NCBI GenBank assembly: GCA_022447225.1
Contig: JAKVAZ010000008.1
Location: forward strand, 124,001 to 188,000
Length of the DNA: 64,000 nt
Source of the DNA: Fuerstiella sp.
Lineage (GTDB): Bacteria > Planctomycetota > Planctomycetia > Planctomycetales > Planctomycetaceae
Direction of reading: 5' to 3'
Positions 9,851 to 19,202 of this stretch are shown here, in pieces. Position 1 is the stretch's first letter. Every line of letters starts with the position of its first letter. The position numbers were made by a program, and so were the translations under genes. Below the pieces are notes generated by a model. That model saw nothing but the letters and a program-made list of their open reading frames with translations. It did no database searches and was not told the DNA's origin.

Positions 9851-10726
9851 ATGATGACACGAACCGTGACGGTATCAATTCAGATGACGATTGCTGTTCT
9901 CACGTGCCTGAGCTGTACGGGAGCAGAAGAACTGCGGAAAGACCGTACAAAACCAACAGATCCGAATATCGCAGAAATCAGTTTTCGGTCCACGTCACGA
10001 CCTTGCGCAGATATCATCGTCACACTGCCCGAACAATACGCCCCCTCTTTCCGTGTACTGCTCCCTGAAGATGTCAGCGGCTGCCCTCATCCGGGTTACT
10101 TCCACGTCAACCCTGTCGAATGGAAAAGGGAAGAACATGGCTCATGGTCAGGAATGATCAAGTTCAAGGATTATGGACGAATACTGATCTCTCTGGTGCC
10201 GCGTGATTACTATGTTGAAGTCATTTGGACATTAGAGAACCTTTCCCCCAGGCCCCTGCAGAGGACAGTCCTGAACTTCTGCTTCAATGTGAACAACGGG
10301 GGAGGTGGCTGGGCCAATCGGGAGTTCCTGCCGAAGAGCAGGCTGGATCGTATAGAAGACGGAGAATACTGGCATAACCAGCTCGCCAACAAAGGAACAT
10401 TTGTCCACCGTGCCGGCAACTGGAGAAACGAGCCTGAGGGGACGCTCGACGCGTCGATCTTAGTGATTGCCAACGAGGTCAGAGACAGATATGCATTTCA
10501 GATGTGGGACAAACCGGTTGAAGATCCATGGATCAATAATGGCAATGCCTGCATGCACCTGCGTGCGGTGCTCTGTGAGTCGTTGGGCGTGGGAGAACAG
10601 GCCGTGATCCGTGGGCGAATCGGCATCAGCAGCAGGGGCCTCGATGAAATTTGGCTCCTTCATCAGAGTCTCACTCAGACCAGCAAAGAAGCTGCCGCGA
10701 AGGACAGGGCCCAATCAGAACGTTGA
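9851..10726 (+). CDS. Exported protein of unknown function
   Basis: The 291-residue protein has an N-terminal signal peptide (about residues 1-25, ending near CTGAEE) and an otherwise soluble, aromatic-rich sequence suggestive of beta structure (about 35-260). I recognise no family. An ATG-ATG pair gives two equally good starts, with GAGGAG upstream. There is no clear functional link to its neighbours, which read away on the other strand or lie far downstream. Confidence 0.65.
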   Translation: MMTRTVTVSIQMTIAVLTCLSCTGAEELRKDRTKPTDPNIAEISFRSTSRPCADIIVTLPEQYAPSFRVLLPEDVSGCPHPGYFHVNPVEWKREEHGSWSGMIKFKDYGRILISLVPRDYYVEVIWTLENLSPRPLQRTVLNFCFNVNNGGGGWANREFLPKSRLDRIEDGEYWHNQLANKGTFVHRAGNWRNEPEGTLDASILVIANEVRDRYAFQMWDKPVEDPWINNGNACMHLRAVLCESLGVGEQAVIRGRIGISSRGLDEIWLLHQSLTQTSKEAAAKDRAQSER

Positions 10727-11193
10727 AGTCACCGGTGCCCGTCAGCAATGGCGTCTCCTGAACTGCTGACAAAGTCACAACGCGTCAGATTCCGGCCCGA
10801 AATGATTCGAACATGCGTACTCAACGGGTTGCACACAGCGGGCTGTCCAGGCTGCTGATCCTGCAATGTCAATGTGGAGAACCCGTTTCGGACTCTGATT
10901 CCAGCCTGTCTGAAGCTCAGGTTCGGTCGCGGAGTTTCGTCAGACGGTGTTCCGCTGAGCGAGTGTCATGCGTGCGAGAGGGAATGGCTGGCACCTGACT
11001 GGCAGGCCAATACTGAATATCTTCGTCGGTTCGTACGGGGCCCAACCACAAATCATCAAATCCAATTCTGCAGCAATAGAGCCTGAACTCCTGCGACCGC
11101 CGAATTCAGACAACGTCACGTTTTTTTTCGAAAAGGGCCGTGGGACGATAAAGAAATCCAAATCATGCGATTGATCGTGCGTATAATCAAACA
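10727..11193. other. 467-base intergenic region with possible promoter for 11194 gene
   Basis: No convincing gene is seen. A short GTG-started frame at 10874-11086 contains a CHAC motif but is not otherwise supported. A TATAAT hexamer at 11182-11187 sits 7 bases before the ATG at 11194; with such a short leader it could be a -10 element only if the message is nearly leaderless. I see no good -35 match. Confidence 0.35.
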
Positions 11194-11559
11194 ATGATCG
11201 GACTTCGTTTCAATCAACCAGGTTTTCTGGCCGCCTTCGTGATGGCCCTGCCCTCACTGTGCTGCGCCGATTTCTCGCTCGACAGTCTGCAACACAGCAC
11301 CCGGGAATCCTGCTGCCACACAGCACAGCACTCACCACCAGAATGTCCCTGCGATCAAAAAACGCCCGTCATCCATTGCTGCTGTCAGCCGGCGGCGTTG
11401 ACCTGCAGTCCGGTTCGAATGGCAAACAACAACGTGGCGTTATCCGTTGTTCCTGTCAGCGCACCGGAACCGCCATTGACAATGACCGCTGCTGTCGGTT
11501 GTGGATTTGCCGACGCCGGCCCACCTTTTCGTGTGCTCCAGTGCGTGTGGCTGAACTAA
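11194..11559 (+). CDS. Small exported Cys-rich protein
   Basis: The 121-residue product has a signal-peptide-like N-terminus (about residues 1-24) followed by a Cys/His-rich central part (CCHTAQH, CPCD, HCCC; about 40-72) and a Cys-poor tail ending FRVLQCVWLN. The clustered Cys and His suggest metal binding or disulphides in the periplasm. I do not recognise a named family. It precedes a second, even more Cys-rich exported protein on the same strand by about 100 bases, so the two may work together. Confidence 0.6.
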   Translation: MIGLRFNQPGFLAAFVMALPSLCCADFSLDSLQHSTRESCCHTAQHSPPECPCDQKTPVIHCCCQPAALTCSPVRMANNNVALSVVPVSAPEPPLTMTAAVGCGFADAGPPFRVLQCVWLN

Positions 11560-11660
11560 GCTGCTGATCTCTGCACGGATTCCTGATCTCAATTCACTGT
11601 TCCATCGGTCCGCGCTGACTGAATGCGCTGACGTCAGGAACACATTCACCGGAGAAAACC

Positions 11661-11954
11661 ATGTTTACGAAAATTGCTGCAGCTACCGTTCTGTCGCTGG
11701 GCCTTGTCGTTACCGCACTGACTGCGACCGAAAAACAATCCGAAGATTGCTGCTCCGCCGGACTTGCCTGTTGTGCCGTCGGAGCCGAATGCTGCCAGGT
11801 GACTAACCGGCCTGCCTGCTGTGCGGCCGGCGGACTGTGCTGCGAAGGTCCCGATGAGTGCTGCTTCATCATACCAGCCTGCTGTGTGAACGGTGAAGCC
11901 TGCTGTGACATCACAGAACCTTGCTGTGATGCTGATTCTGTTGAGCAGTCCTGA
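11661..11954 (+). CDS. Exported CC-heptad repeat protein
   Basis: The 97-residue protein has a signal peptide (about residues 1-23) followed by nine Cys-Cys pairs. Every pair is five residues from the next except for one seven-residue spacer, giving a seven-residue period over about 60 residues. About a fifth of the mature chain is cysteine. Such regularity suggests a rigid disulphide ladder or a metal-cluster protein, comparable in density to metallothioneins but with paired cysteines. A GGAG ribosome binding site lies just upstream of the ATG. No family is recognised with certainty. Confidence 0.75.
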   Translation: MFTKIAAATVLSLGLVVTALTATEKQSEDCCSAGLACCAVGAECCQVTNRPACCAAGGLCCEGPDECCFIIPACCVNGEACCDITEPCCDADSVEQS

Positions 11955-11979
11955 TCTCAGTCCTGCTTATCGACGCTGC

Positions 11980-12007
11980 TCCCGGCAGGACATGTTCTCT
12001 GCCGGGA
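11980..12007 (+). terminator. GC-rich hairpin after CC-repeat gene
   Basis: A perfect 9-base stem (TCCCGGCAG at 11980-11988, CTGCCGGGA at 11999-12007) with a 10-base loop lies 26 bases after the stop codon. No T-run follows, so this is a possible factor-dependent terminator or 3' stabilising hairpin. Confidence 0.4.
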
Positions 12008-12138
12008 AGCTGCGTTTCGATGTGTGGACTGAACACCCGGACACTCAGAGCTGAACCTCCGGCATTCACCTGCATTTGCATACAGAACTTTCTGCAATTG
12101 AACTGGACATTTTGCTGTGACTCCGTTCGATTCATCGT

Positions 12139-12741
12139 CTATCCGTCTGATTGTCTTCGTCCCAGAAAACGCTGAACGGTCCGATCATGCAGGACATCTT
12201 CCCGGTCAACGACGACCTGCAGATCCGGGAAGAGCACGGGAAGCTCGCCAGGAGCCAGTGTGAACAGAGGATTACTGATGTGACTGTCTCCTCGGCTGCA
12301 TTGTGACTCGGAAAACGTTTCATAAACCAGCCAGCCGCCCGGACGGAGCCCCGTTCGCACGATCCGCGGAATCGTTTTCCTGTCCAGAAATCGGAACACC
12401 ACCACAAGATCATATTCACCGGCAGCCGGAGTCCAGTCGTCGAGATCCGCGAGGATCCAGCGGACGTCAGCGTCGTTTGCAGTGGCACACCGGCGAGCGA
12501 GCTCCAAACCGTTGGTTGAAATATCAACGGCGTCAGTCTGCCAGCTCCGCTGCGCCAGCCAGATCGCGTTATGTCCGAGGCCGCAGGCAACATCCAGTGC
12601 TCTTTGACCGGATTCTGTTTTCCCGCTCGCTGTCCCGATCAGCTGAAAGGCTTCCACAAGCCACTCATCCGGATCGACGTTCGGCAGCGGGTGACGTTTC
12701 GCGTACTTCGCATTCCAGCGATCTTGATCACGTACCGACAT
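12139..12741 (-). CDS. Class I SAM-dependent methyltransferase (TehB-like)
   Basis: The start MSVRD at 12741 is preferred over an upstream ATG at 12750 because the conserved WNAKYA motif of this group begins a few residues later. The 200-residue protein has a Rossmann methyltransferase fold: motif I LDVACGLGHNA (about 48-58), the acidic end of strand 2 (AVDIS) and post-motif II LADLDDW. It resembles the TehB/UbiE-like single-domain methyltransferases whose substrates include thiopurines or tellurite in some relatives. No context identifies its substrate. Confidence 0.75.
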   Translation of the reverse strand: MSVRDQDRWNAKYAKRHPLPNVDPDEWLVEAFQLIGTASGKTESGQRALDVACGLGHNAIWLAQRSWQTDAVDISTNGLELARRCATANDADVRWILADLDDWTPAAGEYDLVVVFRFLDRKTIPRIVRTGLRPGGWLVYETFSESQCSRGDSHISNPLFTLAPGELPVLFPDLQVVVDREDVLHDRTVQRFLGRRQSDG

Positions 12742-12938
12742 GATGATCATTCCAACTTGTCCGGATTCGGTTCACCGCATATGACCGGTTTCCAGCAACG
12801 GCACACACCGTCCCGCATCGTGACACCGACGACTTGCTCTCTGGTACTACGGTTTTGTACGCTCGGTCAGTTCCGAACGGGTTACTGATGTTGTCAAGTT
12901 CGGGATTCATGGATCGATGAAGTAACAGCTCGTGAACG

Positions 12939-13514
12939 TCACGGATCAGTCTGTTCGGCTGCGATCAGGCCCAGCTCGTCCGCAATTGACTGCATAGCCG
13001 CGATCACGAAGGCAATATGCTCGTTCAAATCAACGTCGAGGTCCTGAGCACCACTGATGATATCCTGCCGCTGAATCGCGGCAGCGAAGGAGGCCTGCTT
13101 CATCTTTTTGCGAACGCTTTTCGGAGCCAGCCCCTCCAGGCGTTTTGGACGCACTAGCGCGCACGCACTGATGAACCCACACAGTTCGTCGCACGCATAC
13201 AGAGCTTTGTCCATTAGCGAGACCCGTGGACAGTCCTCAAGGTAATCGGCATGTGATTTGATCGCATAGATGATCTCCTGCGGATAACCACGATCGGCAA
13301 GGATGGCAGCCCCTTTGAGAGGATGGTCGGGCGGATCAGGCCATTTCTGATAGTCAAAATCATGCAGCAGCCCCACAGTCCCCCATGTTTCCTCTGCCTG
13401 ATCAAACCTGCGGGCATAAGCCCGCATTGCTGCCTCAACAGCCAGCATATGCCGAATCAGACTTTGGCTCGTGGTGTACTCATTAAGCAAAGCCAGATCT
13501 TCCTCTCGTGACAT
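12939..13514 (-). CDS. HD-domain (HDIG-type) phosphohydrolase-like protein
   Basis: ATG at 13514 (MSREEDLALL) matches the usual start of this family; the frame runs on to 13580 without conserved residues. The 191-residue protein carries HMLAVE (His at about residue 22) and the HD metal pair H51-D52 in LLHDFDYQKWPDPPDH, typical of small HD hydrolases acting on nucleotides or phosphoesters. Substrate unknown. It is separated from neighbours by about 200 bases on both sides. Confidence 0.8.
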   Translation of the reverse strand: MSREEDLALLNEYTTSQSLIRHMLAVEAAMRAYARRFDQAEETWGTVGLLHDFDYQKWPDPPDHPLKGAAILADRGYPQEIIYAIKSHADYLEDCPRVSLMDKALYACDELCGFISACALVRPKRLEGLAPKSVRKKMKQASFAAAIQRQDIISGAQDLDVDLNEHIAFVIAAMQSIADELGLIAAEQTDP

Positions 13515-13732
13515 CCGGTTCCCCATCAGTGTTGATCGCAAAACACGAGCACGTTTAACAAAACGTAAGGCGCGTTCCACTGCACAGGTCGTTCTTCATG
13601 GCCGACCGGATGCATGCATCCAGTCGGTGGCAAATCACTCTAAATTCATGGAAACACGCTGTTGTCTGATCACAACTCCGGGTGAAACCGATGGTCACCC
13701 CGCCGGTAACATTCGAGGTATACCTGCCAGCT

Positions 13733-14584
13733 TCACAGCCCGGTCAGGCACCTGATTCGATCGATTTCATCCGTGTCCAGACTGAAGTCATAAACATCAA
13801 GATCCGCCTGCATATGATCGACATTCGTTGTCCCTGTCAACGCAGTCATTCCGAGCTCCAGTGCGAACCTGAACGTGATCTGTGCAGCAGTTCGGGCATG
13901 ACGCTTTGCAATTCGGGAAATCAACGACGATCCCAGCACGGCCCGGTTCGCAGTCAGTAATGAAAACCCCTGATAAACCATGCCTCGAGTCTGGCAAAAT
14001 TCTCTGACCGGACCATCCCATCCCTGCACAGCGTAGCATCTGTTTTGAACAACATGCGGCTGAATGTGAGCATGCCGGCAGAAGAGTTTAAGCTGTTCCA
14101 GAGAGACGTTACTGACACCGATCAATCGAGTCAGTCCACGGTCATGAATGGCCTCAATCGCCCGCCAGACAGCACGATCGCCGGGTGTCAGGCCGTTCGC
14201 CGTTTCCGGACCATGCAACAGAAAACAATCGACGTTTTCTACACCCAGATGTTCCAGCGAACCGGCAAACGACTGGTCTACCTGGTCGGGAATCGATGCT
14301 GACGGGTCGTAGGGCAGACGACGATCCTGACCACGACGGAAGGTAAACTTGGTTTGCAGGAACAAATTTTCCCGAGTCACCATTCCGCGGGCGATTGACG
14401 TTCGGATCGCCTGTCCAACCGCGGATTCGTGATAATGTCGTCGCTGATTAGCCGTATCGATTCCACAAAATCCCTGGCTGATCGCCAGTTCAGTCAACCG
14501 CTGCGTCTGCTCCTTCTTCCAGGCGGTTCCATAAATAAGCCGGGGGATTTCGATCCCATTGATCAAAGCCGTCTGGTGAGTCAT
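13733..14584 (-). CDS. Aldo/keto reductase
   Basis: A start at 14584 (MTHQTALING) gives 283 residues, the typical length; an upstream ATG at 14617 adds unconserved sequence. The aldo/keto reductase tetrad is complete: D43 (GIDTAN), Y51, K79 (QTKF) and H124 (LLHGPE). The protein is expected to reduce aldehydes or ketones with NADPH in the cytosol; it resembles the 2,5-diketo-D-gluconate reductase branch. The true substrate is not evident. Confidence 0.85.
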   Translation of the reverse strand: MTHQTALINGIEIPRLIYGTAWKKEQTQRLTELAISQGFCGIDTANQRRHYHESAVGQAIRTSIARGMVTRENLFLQTKFTFRRGQDRRLPYDPSASIPDQVDQSFAGSLEHLGVENVDCFLLHGPETANGLTPGDRAVWRAIEAIHDRGLTRLIGVSNVSLEQLKLFCRHAHIQPHVVQNRCYAVQGWDGPVREFCQTRGMVYQGFSLLTANRAVLGSSLISRIAKRHARTAAQITFRFALELGMTALTGTTNVDHMQADLDVYDFSLDTDEIDRIRCLTGL

Positions 14585-14687
14585 CCGGTCCTCCAGGCAG
14601 CATTCGAATCGGAACACGCGCCAGCAGAAACATCGGGTTCACTAATGATAACGAAGTGTTCAAACAGAACGTCACGGAGATCTGCAG

Positions 14688-16448
14688 TCATCTTCCCGCC
14701 TCACTCGTGTTGTCCAGTGCATCAAGTTCAACCGCACCTTCTCGAACTGCGGATGCCAGCTCGACGGTTACCAGCAGTGCCATGGCGCCACCGCGGTCGT
14801 CCGTTCCAAGAATTGCGCTGCGGTCAAGGTAATCCCGAAAACTGTTCTGTTTACCGGTCCCCGTGCAGACATCCACCAGATGACCGTCCGGCCCGATACG
14901 GCATTTGATGGATTCCCAGGCGCGCTGCAGAACCGGCTCGTACTTTTTCCGATCCAGCCACCCGTTTCGAAGCCCGCGTGCAATCGCAAACGTGGTCATA
15001 CATGTCACGGTCAGTTCGCGATAACTCTCCGGATGATCGACGACCTGATGCCACATCCCCGTTTCATCCTGATAGCGAATCATCGAGTTGAGATGAGATC
15101 GATACACCTGCAGCATTCGGCTGTGATGTGAACTGCCCACTGGAAGATCACTCAGACACAGAGCCAGCCCCAGTGCGGGAAACCCATTTCCACGCCCCCA
15201 CGCAGTCCCGTCCGGATCGATCGGTGAGTGCTGGTGCAGCCCGTCGTCTCGCAAATTCAGATCAAGCATGAACTGCAGATGACGCATCGCCATGTCGAAG
15301 TATTTGGTCTGGCCGGTCAGGTGACCAGTCCGCACCAGAATCGGCGTCCCCATGAAAACAGCGTCGCTCATTTCACTGTGGAATGGCATCACCGATTTCG
15401 GTGCACCGTCATTGTCAAATCCAAGATCTGCGGCAGCCCGTGCCAGTGCGGTGTAACGATCGTCTGCTGTCCGTTCGGCCAGATCGCCGAAGACCAGATG
15501 TCCGGACAACGTGCTCCCGGAAGGAGCGTCCCCCAGCGCCGACCTCGAACCGTCTGCATAGGGACTAACAATCCGCTTCACATCATTGATGTGCTGTTGA
15601 CTCCCCGTCAGCTCTCCCAGTCTCATCCGGCCGATGAGTGCCAGCGCAGGAATGTACGCGACTGAAGGCAGCTTGTGTCCGTAAACACGGCTGAGTTCCT
15701 CCGCAATTTCGACGGGCCGGCGTCTTCGTCTTTGGATCAGTTGATTTTCAGCGGTCCCACGTGGAAACGAGTGACTCTGTCGGACCAGCGAGACCAGTGA
15801 TTCCACCACACCGACGCCCTTCGGAGCTTCAACGTTGACTGCACCGATCGTGCCCACGTCGCACGCGGCGTGTTTCATCAATGCGCCGGCCAGACACTTC
15901 GAATCATCGACCGGACTCATGTCCCATTTCAGTGTATTTCCATCACGTACGACGATCACCAGATCGGGTGCGAGCATCCCGATCCACCGCCACAAATAAA
16001 GGTCCTCCGGGTGATCAACATCGCTGTAGGCCGTTCCGACCGGAGGAAAGCTACTGCCTTTGTGTGAGGGGCTGTCAGGATGTGTGTCCGGGACCAGACC
16101 TATCGTCAGGTTTCGACCTGCCGTCGTCTGTTTCGTGTTCCTGTGGATTTCTGTCCATTCATTCAGGACTCCTTCGCGCGTTGCCGGCCCGGAACATTCG
16201 TCGAGGACAATAAGAACCCGATACTGTGAACTCGACATATCCAAAAGGCCCGTCGTGACGAGAACCGGAATCGGTGTGTTTCTGCGTGTGACTCCAAGTG
16301 CCGTGAGGATTGCATTTGAATCTGCTGCGGCTTCCGCATACTCCGGAAAACGGGATGCAATCTCTGATGATTGAGCAGTACCGTCAGAGCAAACAGCCAC
16401 GAAGAGCAACACAACAGGCAATGGTCCGAACATGGTGTGACAAGACAT
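14688..16448 (-). CDS. Secreted GH88/GH105 family unsaturated glycuronyl hydrolase
   Basis: I start this gene at 16448 (586 residues), giving a signal peptide over about residues 1-24. The frame remains open to 17696, but that extension lies antisense to another gene. Residues about 30-220 form an alpha/beta domain I cannot name. Residues about 270-570 look like the (alpha/alpha)6 barrel of GH88/105 with the hallmark WGRGNGFPALGLAL and SDAVFMGTP segments. These enzymes remove 4,5-unsaturated uronic acids from pectin- or glycosaminoglycan-derived oligosaccharides. Together with the GH5 enzyme this indicates polysaccharide degradation. Confidence 0.8.
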   Translation of the reverse strand: MSCHTMFGPLPVVLLFVAVCSDGTAQSSEIASRFPEYAEAAADSNAILTALGVTRRNTPIPVLVTTGLLDMSSSQYRVLIVLDECSGPATREGVLNEWTEIHRNTKQTTAGRNLTIGLVPDTHPDSPSHKGSSFPPVGTAYSDVDHPEDLYLWRWIGMLAPDLVIVVRDGNTLKWDMSPVDDSKCLAGALMKHAACDVGTIGAVNVEAPKGVGVVESLVSLVRQSHSFPRGTAENQLIQRRRRRPVEIAEELSRVYGHKLPSVAYIPALALIGRMRLGELTGSQQHINDVKRIVSPYADGSRSALGDAPSGSTLSGHLVFGDLAERTADDRYTALARAAADLGFDNDGAPKSVMPFHSEMSDAVFMGTPILVRTGHLTGQTKYFDMAMRHLQFMLDLNLRDDGLHQHSPIDPDGTAWGRGNGFPALGLALCLSDLPVGSSHHSRMLQVYRSHLNSMIRYQDETGMWHQVVDHPESYRELTVTCMTTFAIARGLRNGWLDRKKYEPVLQRAWESIKCRIGPDGHLVDVCTGTGKQNSFRDYLDRSAILGTDDRGGAMALLVTVELASAVREGAVELDALDNTSEAGR

Positions 16449-16772
16449 AAGTTTTGATTGCCTTTTGTATTTGTCGCAGAAGCACCGTATCTGCCGAAAA
16501 AAAGGACAGGCACATTGCCAGAAAAAATTAACACAACATTCGATGTCTGCGCCGATGACGGTCCGAAGCCACATTGGCTGGCGAATTTCGGGTAGATCCG
16601 GGGCAATGATCTCCCTGTTGTTTCCCTGTATACTCCTGGCGAAAATCAAATTTCCTGTCAGCCGGCATCGTCCCTGCACGTGTCGGTGACCGTCGACGGC
16701 AGTAACCAGAAACGGGCAAGTCATCTGATCGTCGGAAGTCTCAGGTGAACGGTTACACGAGAGGAGTCTCTG
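16449..16772. promoter_or_regulatory. Divergent promoter region between GH88-like gene and 16773 gene
   Basis: This 324-base gap separates two divergently transcribed genes and must contain both promoters. AT-rich stretches lie near 16448-16475 and 16498-16530. A GAGGAG ribosome binding site sits 10 bases before the ATG at 16773. I could not pick specific -35/-10 boxes. Confidence 0.4.
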
Positions 16773-18202
16773 ATGCGGAGCAAATTGGCTATTGGAACAT
16801 GGTTGACAGTGGCTGTTGTCGCCCTCAGCTGTCCTGAACAAGCCAGGGCCGAACAGGCCAGGGACGAATACTGGAAACTCGGCTGGGGTGTCTTCGGTAC
16901 GGGCTTGGAGCATGCAAAGCTCGAGCGTATCAGATGGGACTGGATCATGGTATGTCACGGTAGTGAGGACATAGAAGGGAGCAACCTCGCGGTCAACGAG
17001 GCACTGAAATACAACCCGGATCAGACATACCTGGTGCGGCTCTGGCCGATTATGGGCCTGGGCAGGTTCCCGGAATACGCCAACCGGGCCACCTTCCTGG
17101 AATATTACTTTGAGCCGAAGGTTCGAGCCGCAGTCAGAGAGACAATTAAGCCGAACATGGACGCCGTCCTCAACGGCATAGACAAGCCTGAGAACATACT
17201 GGGGTTTACCTTCCAAGAGGAAATCCCAGCGCACTGGGGACCATCTCTCCGCACGAGAAAGACGCGCGTCGACCTCAAGCACTACGGGACGCAGATCGCC
17301 GAGGAGATGGGCGTGAAAACATTCCAGTGGAACGCCGAGACTAAGACACACGTTTGCGGTATTTACGCGAACACGCTGAGGGACATCTACAGTTATATCA
17401 GGTCCCTTGCTCCGGGCAGGAAGGTCTTCCACTGGCAGCACACTTACACAGGGACGATAGGCCGAGTCAGTACGCCAAGAACAGAGGAGCAGCGTCCCCT
17501 CCTCCGGGGCCCCGATGATGACCCGATGAAGCTCAACTATCTTCCCATGAAACTCTCTGATGTGATCTGCCCGGGGGGGGGGGACGGGCTTTTCACCTAT
17601 CCGAGTACGACTAGTACATCGAAGAGGTACATGGAGCTGGTCAAAGAGCATAACTGGCCGTACTTCTCTCAGCTGTCCCATCCGAGGGGCATGCACGTAG
17701 CCCCTGGGAAGAGTGCGAAAAGCTGGCCATGACGCGTGATCCGCTTAACTGGGGGAGCTTCTTTTTCTACTGGGGGCACTGTCTCGGGCATCGGGCTGGC
17801 GACGCCCCCAGCATATCGAAAGACCGCCACGGCGGCCGCCAGAAGGAGTTCGGGGGCTACCAGGATGCGGCCGTGCATCAGAGGATCTTTCAGAACCGCC
17901 ACAAGGTGGGCATTGACGCACTGCTGAGCTATCTGCGCCCAAGGGTGCTGGTGCACGCGCCGCTGTCAGTGCTCAAAGAAAAAGGACGCGTCCTGCTGAC
18001 CGTGTTCGTACACAACCCCCGCAACATCGATTACTGGCCGGAGTACCTCAGCAAGACCCAAACGATGCGGGAGGTTTCTGTCACGCTTAACGCACCAACG
18101 GGCATACAAGACCTTCAACTCCGTTTTTATCAAATAGGATTTCCACAGAAGTCTTTTTTCATCCAAGCCAATCAAAACATATCAACATTGGCGCATACAT
18201 AA
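16773..18202 (+). pseudogene. Frameshifted gene for an exported protein, with an 11-G tract
   Basis: The frame from 16773 encodes a signal peptide (about residues 1-26) and a soluble, Trp/Tyr-rich domain, then stops at 17732. Reading on in the -1 frame from about 17700 restores a sensible sequence (PWEECEKLAMTRD) that continues past 18100, so one frameshift near 17700 splits a protein of about 470 residues. A run of 11 G at 17573-17583 lies inside the first half. The sequence after about 18120 becomes AT-rich and may not belong to the original gene. I do not recognise the family; it has the look of a TIM-barrel carbohydrate-active protein, but this is a guess. A sequencing error could also explain the shift. 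Confidence 0.6.
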
Positions 18203-18402
18203 ACACATCACATTTATATTTAATCAAATGAACTCCACCCGCCAACCCACCACCGAATACCATATCCCGGGCCAACCAGTTTATAAACCCATTCAAATAT
18301 CAAAACAGGACGACGCACAGATCACACCTGCTTTGAGGATTGCAGAGATAAACCCCACAACTCGATTAACGCAAATAGTCATGTCAACACCGGGAGAACA
18401 AC

Positions 18403-19170
18403 ATGAAATTCAATAATATAAATGTACATATTAGCGAACGTGCCAATATTCATAAAGACGTTAAAATTGGTGACAATGTCACCATATACGATAATGTTGA
18501 AATCATGCCGGGCACAATCATATCGAATCATTGCGTGATAGGAGAACCTTTAAGTCGCTATTACGATGAAGGTGCCAGTTACGAAAACCCTGTTACCCGA
18601 ATCAAAAAAAACAGTTTAATTAGAAGTCATACAATAATATATGCGGGCTCTTCTTTTGGGGAGGGTTTTCAAACGGGACATCGTGTTACCATCAGAGAAA
18701 AATCCAACTTCGGTGAATTTTGTTCTGTTGGCACCTTATCGGATATTCAAGGATATTGTTCTGTAGGTAATTACTCGAGATTTCATTCCAATGTTCATAT
18801 TGGACAACAGTCCATAATTGGAAACTATGTATTCATCTATCCATATGTTGTACTTACCAATGACCCAACCCCTCCCTCTGAACATATTGTGGGTCCCAAC
18901 ATTGGAGACTATTCTCAAATTGCGACAAGCAGTGTTGTTTTGCCTGGTATTAAAATTGGAGAGCACAGTCTCGTTGGAGCAGGAACAGTTGTCAGTAAAA
19001 ATGTCGACGCGTACTCTTTGGTTGTGGGTGCACCAGGGAAAATATTAAAAGATGTAAGAGAGATTAAAGACAGAAAAACAGGAGAACCTTACTACCCCTG
19101 GCCACAAAGGTTTTCTAGAGGAATGCCTTGGGAAAAGATCGGTTTCGAACAGTGGTCAAAATCCTTATGA
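18403..19170 (+). CDS. Left-handed beta-helix acyl/acetyltransferase in AT-rich DNA
   Basis: The 255-residue protein consists mostly of hexapeptide repeats ([LIV]-G-x4), for example IGDNVTIYDN, IGDYSQIATSS and IGEHSLVGAG. It ends in the VVVGAPGKI motif typical of sugar O- or N-acyltransferases (WbbJ/NeuD-like). A GGGAG site lies upstream of the ATG. Its base composition is far richer in A/T than flanking genes, and it is bracketed by broken genes, both signs of recent transfer. It probably acylates a nucleotide sugar or glycan for a surface polysaccharide. The region 18203-18402 upstream is AT-rich and holds no supported gene. Confidence 0.8.
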   Translation: MKFNNINVHISERANIHKDVKIGDNVTIYDNVEIMPGTIISNHCVIGEPLSRYYDEGASYENPVTRIKKNSLIRSHTIIYAGSSFGEGFQTGHRVTIREKSNFGEFCSVGTLSDIQGYCSVGNYSRFHSNVHIGQQSIIGNYVFIYPYVVLTNDPTPPSEHIVGPNIGDYSQIATSSVVLPGIKIGEHSLVGAGTVVSKNVDAYSLVVGAPGKILKDVREIKDRKTGEPYYPWPQRFSRGMPWEKIGFEQWSKSL

Positions 19171-19202
19171 TTTCGCAATGCACTTCACACAAAATAACGA
19201 CC

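Noticed and set aside
16449-17696. Open minus-strand frame that would extend the GH88-like protein to 1002 residues
   Set aside because: The extension lies antisense to the 16773 gene and lacks a hydrolase-like or signal sequence, whereas a start at 16448 gives a good signal peptide. The extension is a shadow of the GC-biased opposite strand.
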